From: Mesorhizobium amorphae
GTDB lineage: Bacteria > Pseudomonadota > Alphaproteobacteria > Rhizobiales > Rhizobiaceae
Length of the DNA: 37,385 nt
NCBI RefSeq assembly: GCF_014843845.1
Contig: NZ_JHQS01000035.1
Coordinates: 1 to 37,385, forward strand
Direction: 5' to 3'
The translations under genes were made by a program, and so were the position numbers. Below the pieces are notes generated by a model, which was given only the letters and a program-made list of their open reading frames with translations, made no database searches and was not told where the DNA came from. Numbering within the stretch: position 1 is the stretch's first letter; the number at the start of each line of letters is the position of its first letter. Positions 17,601 to 32,600 of this stretch are shown here, in pieces.

Positions 17601-20600
17601 GGGTGCCGTCTTCTTCCTGCTGTGGCGAACGTGCCGCCGAGATCGTCACATAGACGATCTGGCCGGCCAGCGGCGCGACCGCCAGCCTGACGGTGTAACT
17701 GTCGACATTGCGCGGTCCGCCTTCGCGAACGGCTGTGAAGCCGTCCGTTTCGTCGATGCGGATGATGCCCTCTTCGGGGCCGGCCACGTGATAGTCGAAG
17801 CCGTCGACCAGGACGCCATCGTAGAGTGGATCGCCCGAGGCGACGAGGTGGTCAACGGCGCCGGACGCGCCTTCGAGTTCGCGCGTGATGATGTCTTCCG
17901 TGACGTCGCCGGCGACATTGATCGTGTCGGAGCCCAGACCGCCGATAACGCGATAGGCCACGCCGAAAGCCGTCGATTGAACGAAGAATTCGTCGTCGCC
18001 TTCAAGTCCGTCAACCTCGACCACTTCGATCGTGGTGTAGCGAACATTGAGGCCGGCACCGAAGATGCCCTTTTCGGTGATGGCGAAATCGTCGGCGAAC
18101 TCCGTCCCCAGTATAACCAGCTTGTCAAAGCCGGTGCCGCCGTCGACCGAGACCGGCGCGTTGACGTTGTATTGCACTTCGTCCTCGCCGCCGCCGGCGC
18201 GGATATCGGGCGCACGCGCGACCGAAAAGCCAAGTCCGATGATCGGCTTGGCGACGCCGAACTCGTCCAGCACGATGACGTCGTCGGTGTAGTCGTCCGG
18301 CGTCGAGTCGGCGTCGGCGAAATTGATCACGCCATCGCCATTGGTGTCGAGCGTAACCGCCGGCAGGTCGTCCTGATCGATCGTGCCGTCACCGTTCCAG
18401 TCCTGGTTGGCGACCGCCGCAATGGCGAACGCGCGGACGATGAACAGGTCGTTGTTGTCGTCGCCCTCGAGCCGCAGCTCGGCCTGGTTCGAATAGACAC
18501 GGAATTCGTCGTTGCCGGTGCCGCCCTGTGCGACCATCGGCGCACTGATGCCGGGGCTCAGCCAGCCGCGTGTCGTGGCCACCATGTCGGGGAACACGTC
18601 CTGGTCGAGCAGGGCGCCGCCGAAGAACGGCGTGACGCCGTTTTCCGGATCGCCGGTGCGCTTGGTGCCGAAAATCTGGCCGATGTTGAAGGAGTCGTCG
18701 CCGGCCCCGCCTTGCAGCGAAACGATCGCCGAGGTGTCATCTGAGTAGAAATTGTCGTTGCCGCCCTGCCCCTCGATGGTGATCCGGCCATTCAGCGCGG
18801 TGTCGTAATTGATGCGCGCGACTTCGTTCGAGGGCTCATTGTCCTCGATCGTGTCGGCGTAGGTCTTCGGCTGTCCGTAGACCATGGCGACGTAGGCCGG
18901 ACGGTCGGCGGATTCGTGCGGCAGATAGTTGGCGCCGCGCAGCAGGAAGATGTCGTCGATCGGCTTGTTGCCGCCGACCAGACCATTCTGCAACGAGTCG
19001 TATCCGAAGATAGTCAGTTCATCGACACCGTCGATGGAGCGCCCGCTGTCGAGGATGTTGATGACGTAATTGCGCTGGAAGTCGGTGCCTGCAGTACCCT
19101 GCCCCGGATTGTTGGAGCCAAGGGTGTAGATCTCATAGACATCGGTGCCCGACACGCCGTCCAGCGTGAGCGTGTGCTCGGCCGCCGTCTGCATGTTCGG
19201 AGAGGTTTGCGTCGCGGTATCCTGGAGGTAGTAGACGCGGAAGCGGTCTTCGCCATCGACGTTGTTTACATCGAGATCCTGGCTGCCATAGGCGCGCGTC
19301 TTCGAGCCGAGGAAGATGTAGCCGGCGCTGCCCTGCGTGTTGGTGCCGCCAGCGCCCGACGTATCGCCGAAGTGGATCGTGTCGACATCCGTGTTGCCGA
19401 AGATACGGGTCAGCACGGTCGGTCCGGTGACCGGGTCCGCTGTCAATGTCGGCGTTGCCGAGCCGACCGGCGCGCCGATCGTCTTGTTACCTGGCGCCAC
19501 GGTTGCGTTGGCGATGATGCGGCCACGCAGCACCATCACAGTGCCGAAGGCGACATCCAGATTGACGAGCGCGTGGATGACCTCATCGGTCGCCGACACG
19601 TCGCCATAGATGTCGATATTCTCGGCCGCCAGCGTTTCGCTGTTGGAGTCGAGCGTCACGTTGTCGCCGACGCGCAGCAGCACGGAACCCTTTTCGGCGA
19701 AGATCTGACCGTGTGTGATCGCACGCAACGCATCGGGCTGGAAGGTCGGGAAGGTGGCGCCGTCTTCGCCGAAGCGGGCGCTGCCGCTATGCAGCAGGTC
19801 GAGGTTCTCGCCCTGAACCGAGGTCTCGCGCACCGTGATGCGGATATCGCCATCATAGGTGTGCGCCAGCACCAGTCGCAGATTGCCGGCGGTGCCGCCG
19901 GGAACCTCCGGCGCTTCGGCCAGATGGATGTTGTTGCCGGCTTCAAGTGCGACGTCATCATCGCTCGAACCGCGCGATGAATCGATCTCGAGGTCGTTGG
20001 TAAAGGCGCCGATGGAGCCGTTGCCGTTGGCGTCGAGGTCGATGGTCTGACCCATCACGTCGGCCAAGTCGTCGCCCGCGCCGTTGTTGCGTGAATCCAG
20101 GATCGAGCCGGCAACGGTCCTTAGCGACACATCACGGATCGTGTGGACGGTATGAACATGCATGTCGCCGACGACTTCGTCGAGGAAGATGCCCAAGGTC
20201 GAATCCGCGCTGATGTCGAAGGCGCGCAGCACACCAAGCCCGCCGACGCCATTGCGGTTGTCGACGTTGATCTCGAGGAAATTGCCCGGTTCACCAATGC
20301 CGCCCAAGGGCGAATTGATGTCAAGCAGTGTCGGGTTGAGCACCTGAGCGGCGACCTGGAAATGGGTCGGATTAAACAGCCCCACGCCAGCGGCCATGGT
20401 GATGTTGCGGCCGGAGACATCGGCCTCGATCAAGGTCGGGTCGCCGTTGTCATCGCGCGCATCAAGGATGCGCCGCGGCGAATAGAGCAGCACATCGGAG
20501 GCGTTGGAGCGAATGCGCTCGACGCGCATGTCACCGGTCTTTTCCGTCAGCGCGATGTAGCCATTGGTCAGCACGTCGATGTCGCCATTGCCGGCGATCT

Positions 20601-23600
20601 CGGTGATGCCAAGTACGTTGACGGTGGTCGCCGTCGGCGCGGGATTGGCTGCCGCAACGATGATGTCGCCGCCGGCTACGACCGAGCCTGCTTGCAGCCC
20701 GGGCAGCGTGCGCAGGCCGGTTGCCGGGTCAAGGCCCCGGAAATCATAGGTCGACGCGACTTCCGTGTTGCCGGTGGCGAAGACGCCACGGCTCAGCGAC
20801 GGGATCGCTCCCGCATCCGGCCGGAAGAAATTGTAATAGGTCTGTCCGCCTGCAGGCAACGCCGGCGCCTTGACCAGCAGGCCGCCGGACTGACCGTCGC
20901 CGAATTGTTCGATGCTGGCTTGCAGCAGCACGTCCGCCGTATTGCCGGCCTTGATCCGGTCGATCTCGACGACGTAGAAGCCGCCGGCCGGCGCCTCGCG
21001 CAGCAGCGCCTTGAGGTCGAGGCTGATGTTGCCGAGCGCGTCAGCGGTGAAGGTTTCAGCCGAAATCAGGCTGTGCAGATCGGTCAGCGCGCCCGCCGGT
21101 GCCAGATCGATGGCGGTGCCGGCCAGGGCGTTTGCCAACGTGGTCGCCAGCTTGACGCTCTGCCCGTCGGGCGAAGCGATGATGTAGTAGTAGCCGCCGT
21201 CGGTAAGCCCGCCGATGGTTGTCGTCACTGCATCGTAGCGCACCAGCTGACCGGTATAGAAACGGTTCTCGACGCCGAGGAAGATCTGGTTTGTCAAGTC
21301 AGCGACACGGCCGGTGTCGAAGCCTATGCCGAGCGGCAGGCCGGCGCTGTAGATGATGTCGATGTTCACTCGCGCCCCGGTCGCGCCGATGTTTTCGTCG
21401 GCGCGAATGTTGAGGATGTGCGTGCGAATCAGCGACTGGCGGCCATCACTGCCCGTGACGCCGCGATCGTTGGTGGCGAACACCGATCCGTCTGTGTTGA
21501 CGATCGACGTCGTGCCGATCGGGTTCTCGATCGTGCCATTGATGTAGATGTCGGAATGGCCGCCGGTGTCGGTGATCTCGATCAGCGTCGGCGCGACTTC
21601 GCGCACCACGTTGAAGGTCAGTGTCACACTCTGCGACGGATTGAGCCATGCCAGCGGCTGCTCGTCGGTGACGACATCGATATTGTTGATAATGATGTCC
21701 TTGTCGGACTCGTTGCGGATCGACACGCGCTGCAACGTATCGCGGAACGTCCAGGTGCCGCCTGCGCCGGTCATCGAGTTCGAATCGAAAACCACGTCGC
21801 CGGGACCCGGATTGACGATGTCGTTGACGACAATGTCGTTGCTTTGGATCGTGCTGCCTTCGCCTTCGGTGGCGCTGCCGCCGCCCGCGGTGTCGTTGAC
21901 CGACACTTCGACCGCGACATCGATCTCGCCGTCGGCGCCGACGACCAGTTGCTTGATGACCAGTTCGGGCGAACGGCCGGAAAGGATCAGCACGTCAGAA
22001 TTGAAATTGATCGATTGCGGCCTGTCATCCGGGCTGCTGCCGCTCGATCCACCGGCGGCGAGCGAGCGCTTGCTGTCATCGGCGTTGTGTGTCTGCGAGA
22101 TCGAGCCGTTCACGGTCGAGGCAAACAAGGCCAAGTGCTCGGCCGAACTTCCAGGTTCCTGCGGATAATCCGGATGTCCGAGCACGGCATCGTCGTTGTC
22201 GCGCGGACCGGCTGTCACCAATGCGCCTGCCGCACCGAAAATCTCGGACGAGACGTCGGTGTCGTTATGCGCGTCGGAATCGACGAAGCCGAACAGGCCC
22301 GTCGACCGGGCATAGGATTTCGCATGCGTGTCGACATTGTCGTAGCGGGTGATGAGGTCAACGCCTTCCCAACCCGTCAGGTCGGCGCCCGCGTTGATCC
22401 GCACCTGTGCATCCGGCCGTGCCGTGATCGTGCTTTCGGCCTCGCCTTCGCCATAGAAACCGGCGCCGCGCCCGTCGCTGCCGGAGAAGACATGGAAGTT
22501 GTCGACCCGCGCCGCAAGCGAGGTACGCCGCGCGCTGAGCACGGCGTTGGCCGCCAGCGAGACGATCGCGTCGGCCTGATCGGCATCCGGATCGGCGTCC
22601 GGGGAGCCAATATTGACGTGCGTGATGGCGTCGCCGTCGCCGCCGAAGCCGACGCCGGAGGCAGTCGATTTGGCCGTCACATCGACGGAGGCGTTCGCCG
22701 TGCCCTTGGCCAGTTGCCCGGCCAGCACGATGGCGTTGGAGCCGATGGTGGACGTCGTATTGTACTCGATCCGCACGTCGGTGACCGGATCGGCCAGGCC
22801 GACTGCGCCGCCGGCGCTCGACTGCGACGACGCGCTGGTGATGGCGCTGCTCGCCGAAGCCAGCGTGAAGTTCTTGCCCGCGACGATGCGCGTATTGTCG
22901 CTGATCGTTGCCGCGCTTGTTATGTCCTGGAAGCTCCGCGCATCGGCGTCGCCGATGGCGACGAAGCCGCCGGTGCCATTGACCGCGTAGGACGATGTGT
23001 TGGTCGTCGCCGATGTGCTGACTGTGACGTCGCCCACCGTGGTGATCTGCGTCGCGGAAATCGTCGCCGAGACGTTCGGATTGCTGATGATGTCGGCGTC
23101 GTTGATCTGCACGCCGACGAAGCCGCCGCCGGACCCCTTGGCGTACGCGGAGGATACCCCGTCCCCCGATTGCGGAGCAATTTCGCTGAGCGGAACCTCG
23201 CCCGGACCGAACAGGAACTGGCCCGGCGCCGCCGACGTCGCGCCGTCGCTGATGTCGATACGCAACTGCTGCTCACTGTCGACATCGTCGGAGATGTCGA
23301 TCGCGAGTGCCGCGAGGCTGTGATTGCCGTAAGGCCCGGCCAGGCCCGTTGGCGTCAGGACAATCTGACTGCCGCCGCTCGGCGCATTCCACAGTTCGAA
23401 CGTGTCGTCGCCTGCTCCGCTGACGCCGCGCACATAATAGGTCTTGCCGTCTTGCAGCCCGCCGATCGGCAGATTCTTGGCGTTGACCAGCGAATGCGTA
23501 TCACTGGCGCCGACATTGAGGGCCGGATCGGCGCTGAGGCCCTTGTTCGGGGCCAGCGCGATGATCGGCTGATCGAAGGTCTTCGTCAGCGTGACTTCGG

Positions 23601-26600
23601 TGACGCTGTTCGCGACAGTAAGGACCAGCGTGCTACCCGATACGCTGGCGATCGTGAACGTGCCAGAATTGGCGCCGCCGCCGCCGATGAACAGCGTGCC
23701 GGCTGCAAAGCCGTTGTCGGCCCAGTTGAGGCCGTCAGTGCGGATGATACGGTCGCCAGCGGCATTGCGAACGAACTGCACCTGTTCGGTGATCGCGTCG
23801 TTACGCTTGAGCTGGATCGTCGAGGAGTTGACGACATGCACGCGATAGGTCTGGCCATCGACCAGGCCGCCGATCGCCAGACCCGTTCCGCCGCTTGCAT
23901 TTTTGACGTCGTAGACGACGTGCTCGCCCTCGGCGAAGCTGTGTGCCAGCGCGTTTCCGTCATCGTCGAAGAAGCGGATGTTGTCGGCGCTGCTATCGGC
24001 GATTGGCGAGCCGTCGGGATTGAGGCTGTTCGAATTGACATCCACCTGGCGACTGACGAACGTGCGCGCGTCCGGCGCCTCGTAGGTCACCGCCGTCCCG
24101 TTGACGAAGCCATGCCCGGAGATGGTGATGCTGTTGCCCGCGACATCGTCCGGCTGAAAATTCTTGAGGTAGTTCTGTGGGTTGACCGCCTTGTCGAAGG
24201 TGCTCACCAGCTTGATGTGTGACCCGTCGATGACCAGCACATAATAGAGGTTGCCCTCGGTCAGGCCGAAGCTGTCGACTGTTTCGTCCGGTCCCGGATA
24301 GTAGCGGACGGCATCGCCGCTCAGGAAATTATGGCCACCCGCGAACTCGATGATCTCGGTATTTGGATCGATGTCGGCGGCGTTGAAGACGGAGCCGAAA
24401 TAGAGCGTGTTCGGATCTGTCACGCCTGCATTGACGACATTGATCACGCTGTACTGACGGTTCACAGCCGCATCGGCCGGATCCGGCCAGTTGAGGCCTG
24501 GAATGACGGCGCCGCCGCTTCCGGCATCATATTCGACCGTGTCGCCGGTCACCAGTCCGTGTCCGTTCACGGTGATCGTGTTGGCGGTGCCGTCGACATC
24601 GACGATCTCGTAGGTCGGTTGCGTGCCGGGGATCGGCGACGCGGAGGCTTCGACCAGGATATCGCCGGTCGCATTGATCACCACGCCCGCGCCGATCGAG
24701 CTTGCAACCGTCGGGCTGACATGGGTCGTCGCATCCGAAGCGCCGGCCCCGAAAATGCCGCCTATCGAAATGCCGACAACCTTGGCGTCGCCCTCGGTTT
24801 GCGCCTGTGCCTTCAGCCGCACATTACGCGCCGATTGGATCGAGGTGTTGTTGCCGATCGAGGCGCTGACCGATGATGGGCTGGCCTTTGCAACTGCACT
24901 GTTGATCGTCAGTGCGCCGAGAACGCCGCCACCTGCGGCTTCAGCCACGGCGAGCGCGCCATTGACAGCGAGGGCTTCGACCTTGATGTCGGTGACCGAG
25001 ACGATGTTGGCGTTCATCGCGGCGTTGCTCTGGCCATTGGCCTCGGCTTCCGCCACGGAAGCACCGACCGCCGCCGCGCCGAACGAATTCGCTTCGGAAT
25101 TGGCGACCGCATAGTTGCGAATGCGCGACTTGATGTCGATGTCACCGGCGATCGTGAATGCACCGCCAGCGCCGATCGTGGTGTTGGCAACCGCATTGGA
25201 CCGCGCGGTCGGCACCGAGCCCTGGCCGCTGAACAAGCCGCCGCCGGAGGCTTCCGCATTGGCCTTCGCGCCTCGGTCGGTCGCCGTCTCGCCATCGTAA
25301 TTGTGCGACGACAGCATGACGATGCCGCCGGCGTGAATCGTCGAATTGCCGCCGATCGATGCGGCCACCGTCGGGACGACATTGACCGTCGCCAGGCTGG
25401 TGCCGGCCGCCAGGGCGCCGACCGAAAGCGCGAATACGTCGCCGGTCGCATCGTGCAGCGTCCACGCCTCGACCGTGAGGAGGCCGGTCGCGTTGATATT
25501 GGCGCCGCCGCCGATCGATGCCTCTACGTTCGGCTGAACATCGACGAAGGCGAAATTGAAGGTCAGCGCGCCGAGCCCGGCAGCAAGCGCGAAAGTGTCT
25601 GAATCCGCGTCGATCGTCGAGTCCGCATGGACCGTGATGGCCCCGACGGTATCGGTTTGCCCGATCTGACTGCCCGCGCCGATCGTGGCCAGGACTTCCT
25701 TGGTGTTGTCATCGTCATCACCGATGGTGACGTCGCTGTAGGACGCGCCGACGGCCACCGCACCGGCTTGTATGCCAGTCGTCAGCACGTCAAACGTCTG
25801 GTTGCTGCTCGCCGAGACCGTAAGGCTGGCCGCGCCGTTGACCACCGTGTTGTCGAGCAAGCCGGCCTGAATGCGGCTGGTATCGTTGACCACCGCGACC
25901 GATGCACCGAGGCCGACGAAGCCGGCCTGCAGGGCGACGGTCGTGACATCGACATCCTGGCCGAAATGGCTTTCAACGCGGATGGCGTTGCCAGCCTTGA
26001 GGCTTCCGCCGGCCTTCGCTCTCACCTGCCCCGACACATTGACGACGGAGATCGAGGCGCCCAGGCCAACAAGACCAGCGCCCAGGCTGCCGACCAGCAT
26101 GTCGACTTCCATCTGTTCACGCGCGTTCACGACGATGTCGTGACCAGCCTCGACCGTAGCACCGCCTTCGACGGAGGCGGTGGTGCCGCGCTCGTCGGTG
26201 ACGGCGGCGGTCAGCTTGTTGGTCAGTGCGCCGGAGGTCAGCGCATTGGCACCGACCTTGTCGCGGGCGCCTTCAACACCGGCCTTGACCCGTGAGTCGG
26301 CCGTATTGTTGTTGGCGCCGCCGCCGAAGCGGCTCAATTCCCCGGTGACGCCTTCGACGCCGTCGTCGGCCTGTTCGCCGGCCTCGTCATTGGCGGTCTT
26401 GGAGCTTCCGTCGTCCTTCGTCGCGTTGCCGCTGCCACCCTGGTTGTCCTGGTAGGAGTCGCTGAACTCCTCGCCGACCGACCAGACCGACACGGACGCG
26501 CCGAGTCCACCGACGCCGATGCCGCCGCTGAAGGCGAACCCGCGCAGAACCTTGATTGCAACCGCGTTGACCGACACGTCGCCGCGCGCCCGCACCATGG

Positions 26601-29600
26601 CGTTGGCGTTGATCGCGGCAACCGTGTCGTTCTTGATGCTGCCGAAGTCGATGCCGCCGGCCAGACCGATGAAGCCGGCGCCGAGAGCGCCCGCAAAGGA
26701 GGTGACCCGGACCTCGTTCGCCGCGTTGACATAGACGCCCTGCGCGCCCGACACCGTGCCTGGGTGAGCGACGTAGTTTGCAGCGCCCTGATTGATGTCG
26801 GCGCCGACCCCGATCAGCGCCTTGGTGTCCGAATTGAGCAGCGTCACGGTGACGGAGCCAGCCAGGCCGACATAAAGGCCGCCCGCACCGGCGACCGTAA
26901 CGTTGGTGACCTCTTCCGACGATTCGGCCTGCACAATGACGCCATGCGCCTCGGCCGTGCCGAAGCCGCTCGGATCGCCACCGCCGACGATCGTGCCGGT
27001 AAGCACGCCGCCGATGCCGACGCCGTTGCCGGACGCGTCGATGCTGGCATTGTCGCCGATCGTCGCTTCGGTGAGCTTGTCGACTGTGACGACCGCGACC
27101 GATCCGGCGGCGCCGCCGCCCGACAGTCCGATGGCGACCGCACCCGCGACAACCACCACTTCGGAATCGTCCTTGGCCATGACGGCGACGTCGCCGCCGG
27201 CGACAATCGTCGCGTTGGCGCCAACGCGGGCATAGGTCTCGGTGTCGAACGACAGCACCGAGACGCCGCCCGCCAGGCTGACCGTGCCGCTGAAGGCAAG
27301 GCCGGCGGAGACGACGATGACCTTTTCCTTGGACGTGGCGATCACCGCAACGTCGTTGTTCGCCTTCACATCCGCGCCGTCATTGATCGTCGCGAATGCG
27401 TCGACCTTGATCACCGACACGTCGACGCCGGGCGCGCCCGCGCCCGAACCGCCGAAGGCCGCACCGGCCCCGACACCGACATGGCTGAAGTCGCTTGCCG
27501 CCGCAACCAGGACGGACTGTCCTGCATTTCCGGGACCGGCCATGTCCTGGTTGATCTGCGCATCCGCTCCGATGAACGCTTTCGTCTTGGTATCGACGAC
27601 GTTGACCGCCGCACCGACAGCCACGCCGACCGAACCGCCGCCGCCGACTGAAATCGCAAAAGTCTCGACATCATCCTTCGCCGAGGCCGAGACAGCCACG
27701 CCACGGAAGCCGGTGTCGACCGCCGCAGTCGCGACCCGGTTCTGGGTCAGCCCCGGATCCTGCTGGACGTCGTCGCCACCCTCCTGGTCGAGGTCCTTGA
27801 ACTGGGTGAGGCCTGACGGCGTACCAGCCTCCAGGCTGCTCGCGGTCGGCTGGTTGCCGCCCTGCGGCTCGAAGCTCGACATCGCCTGGCTGCCCGCATA
27901 GGCGACTTCGTAGCGGCCGGTTCTCGCCGCGACCGTGCCGTGGCCCTCGCCGGTGACGCGTGCGCCTGCGCCAATGAAGGCATCAGTCACCTTGTCGACA
28001 ACCGCAACGCCGGCCGCGACGCCGACGCCGGCGCTGCCGCCAATCGCCACGCCGCCAACGATCAGGTCCATCTCGGTCTCGTCGAGTGCCTGAACGAGCA
28101 CGCTGCCGCGTGCTCTCACATCCGTGAGGCCGCCGATCGGCGCCAGCGGATCCGATCCAATGAAGGCGCGGGTCTTCAGGTTCAGCACGAAGACGTCGGC
28201 CGTCAGTGTGACGCCTGCGCCGCTCGACGCGCCCGCAGCCACCGAGAACGAGCCGATGTCCTCGTTGCCGGTTGCTTCGACCGTCACATTGCCGTCGACG
28301 TCGATATCGGCGCCCGCCTCGATCGATGCAGTCGTTATCTTTGTCAGCGTCGACACATTGACGCCGGCGCCAACGCCGGCATTGCCCGCGGAAACCGCGA
28401 GCGAGCCTGCGACCGTCAGGATATCGGTTTCGTCGCTTGCGAAGACCGAGACGCCGGGATCGTTGGCGAGCGTCTGGCCGGAAACCTTGCTGTTTGCGCC
28501 GATGCGAGCCGTCGTTGTCTCGGTCAGCACCGTCACGGCGACCGAACCGGCGACCGCCGCCTGCGCGGAAGCCGCGCCGGCGGCAGCGATGACCAGCACC
28601 TCATCGGTGGAAATCGCCGACACGGAGAGGCCGTTTGCGCCACCGGTGACCACATCGGCGTCGCCGTAGAGCTCCGCCTTCACGTCATCGAGATGGACAA
28701 ACACGGTTCCGGAAACGCCGATGCCGGCGCTTTGGCCGAACGCCGCCGCGCCAGCCAGCAGGAACACGTCCGCATCGCCTGTCGCCGTCACGGAGACATC
28801 TCCGCCGGCGCCCAGATGCGATTTGTTCAGCGCGTTGCCGGCCTCGACGAAGGCCTGCGTCGAGGTGTCGAGATAGAGCACGCCGACCGACGCCGCGACG
28901 CCGGCCGACCCGCCGGCGCTGCCGCCGAACGTCGCCGCGATCGAAGTGATGTCGTCGAAGGAGTCGGCGTTGATGACGATGTTGCCGGCGGTCGTATCCA
29001 GATCCGCGCCGCCGCCCATCCAGGCGCTGGTGTTGCGCGTGATCACTTGCACGTCGAGGCCGATGCCGACGCCGGCATTGCCGTTCAGCGTCAGGCCGAT
29101 GCCGCCCGCCCCGCTGACCACGGTCAGCAGGTCCGTCGCCTCGATCTTGATGCCGGTTCCAGCCTCGAGGTCGGAGTTGTCGTTCACCGAGGCGTGCGTC
29201 TCCATGAAGATCACGTTGACGCTGGACGAACCGCCGACGGCAAAGCCGCCGGACGCGCCGGCGATGCCGGCGGCGAAGCTGGTGACGGCCAACGAGCCGA
29301 TGACCGGCAGGTTTTCCGAGATCGGCAATAGTTCGGCATGTGAGGTGACGTTGATCGCGCCCTGCGCTTCGGCATCGAGATTGATGCCTGTCTCAGCCTT
29401 GGTGCTAAGATCGTTGACGATATTGACCGTGACCGCGATGCCCACGCCGCCGCCGCCGCTGCCGGTGCTCAAAGCCGCACCGCCGGCCAGGTTCTGCATT
29501 TCATTGAGACTGACGGCGCCGATCTCGATGTTGCCGGTGTTGGCGTCGAGATCGACATTGTCGCCGACCGAGGCCAGCGTGTTGACATCGAGGTAGTTGA

Positions 29601-32600
29601 CGCCAACCGAGCCGCCGACCGCGGTGTTCTTGGACACCGCGCCGGAGAGGGCGCGCGCCTGGAACGTGTTCTTCTGTCCATTGGCGGTCGCGGCGCGGAC
29701 CTCGATCGATCCGGCGGTCAGATCGGCACCTGCACCGATCATCGCGTTGTTGTCCACGAGCACGATGTTGAGGCCGACTGCGGCGGCGACGCCGGTATCG
29801 GAACTGGTGTTCGTGGACGTAGCCGTGGCCAATGCCCGCGCGTCGGTCGTGCTGATCGCCTCAACCTTCATCGCGCCAGTGCCGGAGATCGTCACATTGC
29901 CGGCGATCTGCGCCTGGTTATCCGCATCGAGGAAGTTGACGGCGATCGTCGCCGCCACATTGGTGCCACCGGAGCCGTTGCCCCCCTGCGTACCCTTGCC
30001 GGTCTGCGTATTGCTGTTGCCATCGGCCTGGCCAAGGCTGCTGCCGCCGCTCTGCGTCGGCGTCTTGGTGCCGCCGCTCTGGTTCTTGGCCATCTCGGTC
30101 TGGTTGGTCGTCTCTTGATCGGAGCTGGCACTATCCGTCGTGCCATCGGACTTCTTCGTGGATTGGCCCTTCGAGCTCGCTTTGGACTCTGCCTTGGTGT
30201 CGAGTGTCGAGGTCGCGGTGATCGTCACCGTGCCGACATTCTGGAAATTACGGCCGAGGAAGGCGTCGTTGGTGACTTCGCCGATGTTCAGCGCAATCGA
30301 CGCGCCAACGCCAACGCTGCTGCCGGCAGCTTCGCCATCGGCAAGCGTGTGCACCGTACCGGTGTGCGACGCTTGCGCGGCTAAATTGCCCGTCAGCGTG
30401 ATCGTTGCGCCGCCGCCGGTGCCGATGTGCGCATCCGTATCGTTGTCGACATAGGCGACAGCGATCGCGCCGCCGATGCCGGTAGCGCCTTCGGCGCCGG
30501 CCTTGGCCGTCGTCGTCAGCGTGTCATTGGATGTCGCGGTGACCGTGAAATTGCCGGTCGTCCCGCTAACCGTCTCGCCGTTCTCGACGCCAGCAAAAGT
30601 GCTGTTCAAGCCGATGCCGAGGGCTATCGATGCCCCGACGCCGACTCTGCCAGAGCCGCTTCCGGCCCCAGAGGAGGTCGCCGTCGTTGTGGTTTCGGTC
30701 GTGTTGATCGCCGTGAGCAGAACATTGCCACCGGTCAATGTAACCGTCGCGGCACCACCCGCAGGCTGATCGGCATGGTCGAGACCAATCACGCCAAGCG
30801 TGTCGGTATCGGCGAAGCTCAGCGCGAACGAGCCGGCCACGCCTATATCGCCGCCGCTGGCACCGGAGGTCGACTCGGCGCCGAAACGATGCGTCACGTC
30901 ACCGCCGACGTTCCTCATCTTCGCTTCGGCTTTCACCCCGTCGGCCGTAATGATGCTGCCCGCCCCGATCGACGCCTCGTTGCGCATCGTCGCGATATTG
31001 ATCGCCACAGCGACACCGACAGCGGTGCCGCTGTCGCTCGTCTTTGCGGTGCCATCGGCTTCCGCCGTCGCGTCCATATTGTTGGACGACTGCAAATTGA
31101 GTTCGCCGACGCCAGCGCCCTCACCGGCAATGACAGTGCGTCCGTCATTGATCGATGCCACCGCCACTGACGATGAGATGTTGAGAGCAAGCGCTGCTGC
31201 GACGCTGACATCGCCGCCGCCGCTTCCACCTGAACTGTTGGCCGACTTGCTGACGCCGTCGCCATCATTCGACTTGCTGTTGGCCAGATCGACTTCCTTG
31301 TCGCGTTGATCGTCGGCCTTGGTGTTGCCGTCTTCGTTTTCTTCGGCGCCAGCCGCGCTCGCAATCGATTCCGCCTTGCTGGAACCGTCACTGGCGGCCG
31401 ACAGATTGATCGATCCGTTCGAACGAAGATTGCGGTTCGATGTCGAGAACGCACGGTTGTCCACGAAGGCAAGCGCAATCGCCGCGCCGATCGCCGTCGA
31501 GCCGATGGCGTCCCCATCGGCCAGCGTCGTACTCACGCCGTGATTGCTGGCGCTGGCCGACAAATTGCCAGTGATGTCGAGTTCGCTGCCGGAACCTATG
31601 GACGACTCGGTGTCGTTGTCGATGACGTCAATCGCCACCGCACCGCCGATACCGACATCGCCGCCTTCCGCACCAGCTTCCGCAGTGGTCGCAGCGGTAT
31701 GGTCGCCGGTCGCAGTCATGGTGATAGCGTCGCCGGCAATGATGGTCGCGTTATCGCGGATCGACGCCGAGGTGGAATTGTCGACGATGGTCAGGGCGAC
31801 CGAACCACCGATGCCGAGTTCGCCCGCGGCACCGCTCGCGTCGTCAGGAACCGCATCGGTCTCGACGTTGGTGGTGGAGTTGGCGGTGAGCGACAGATCC
31901 GCGCCATTCAGATTGATCGAGGCGCTTGCCGCGACGTCGGCGGAAGCCTCGGTGATCACGATATTGATGGCTAGCGAACCTGCCACCTGCGTCTTGGAGC
32001 CGTCGCCAGCGCCGGAGGTCGCCTGGGCGATGAAGCTGTCGCCGGCGGCAATCGTGGCGCTCAATGACACCGCACTCGCCGACAGCGACGAGGCGCCGCC
32101 GAGATAGCTGCGCGTCGTGACGTCGGCGATGCTCAGCGCCACCGCAACGCCGATGCCGGTTGCGCCGTTAGCGGAAGAGTTCGTGTTGGTGCCGTCTGCC
32201 GTCGCCGTCACGTGGTCCGTCGATTGCGCGGTCAGCGTGATCGCGCCGCCGGATGTGAGGGTCGAAGCCTGAACGAAGGCTTCGGTCGTCGGCCGATAAT
32301 CGGACACCGTCACCGCGCCGGCAAAGGTGATATCGCCGCCGCTGGTCGTCGCCTTGTCGGAGGTATTGCCGTCCTTGTTGGCGTCCTTCAGACGCTCCTC
32401 GGATTCGTTGTCACCGCCTGCACTTTGGTCCGATCCGCCCGCCGTCGACTTGGCAATCGTCGCAATGTTGCTCGTGAGCGTTGCACCGAGCGTGATCGAA
32501 TTCGGCGTATTGCCGGCATTTGCGCCAATCGTCGAGCCGCCCGAGACATTTGCCCTGGTCGTCGCATTGACTTCCGAAACCGCAACGCTGGCGCCCTTTC

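Noticed and set aside
20143..24222. Plus-strand open frame of about 1,360 codons
   Set aside because: Same explanation: antisense shadow of the giant gene with biased composition and no recognisable family.
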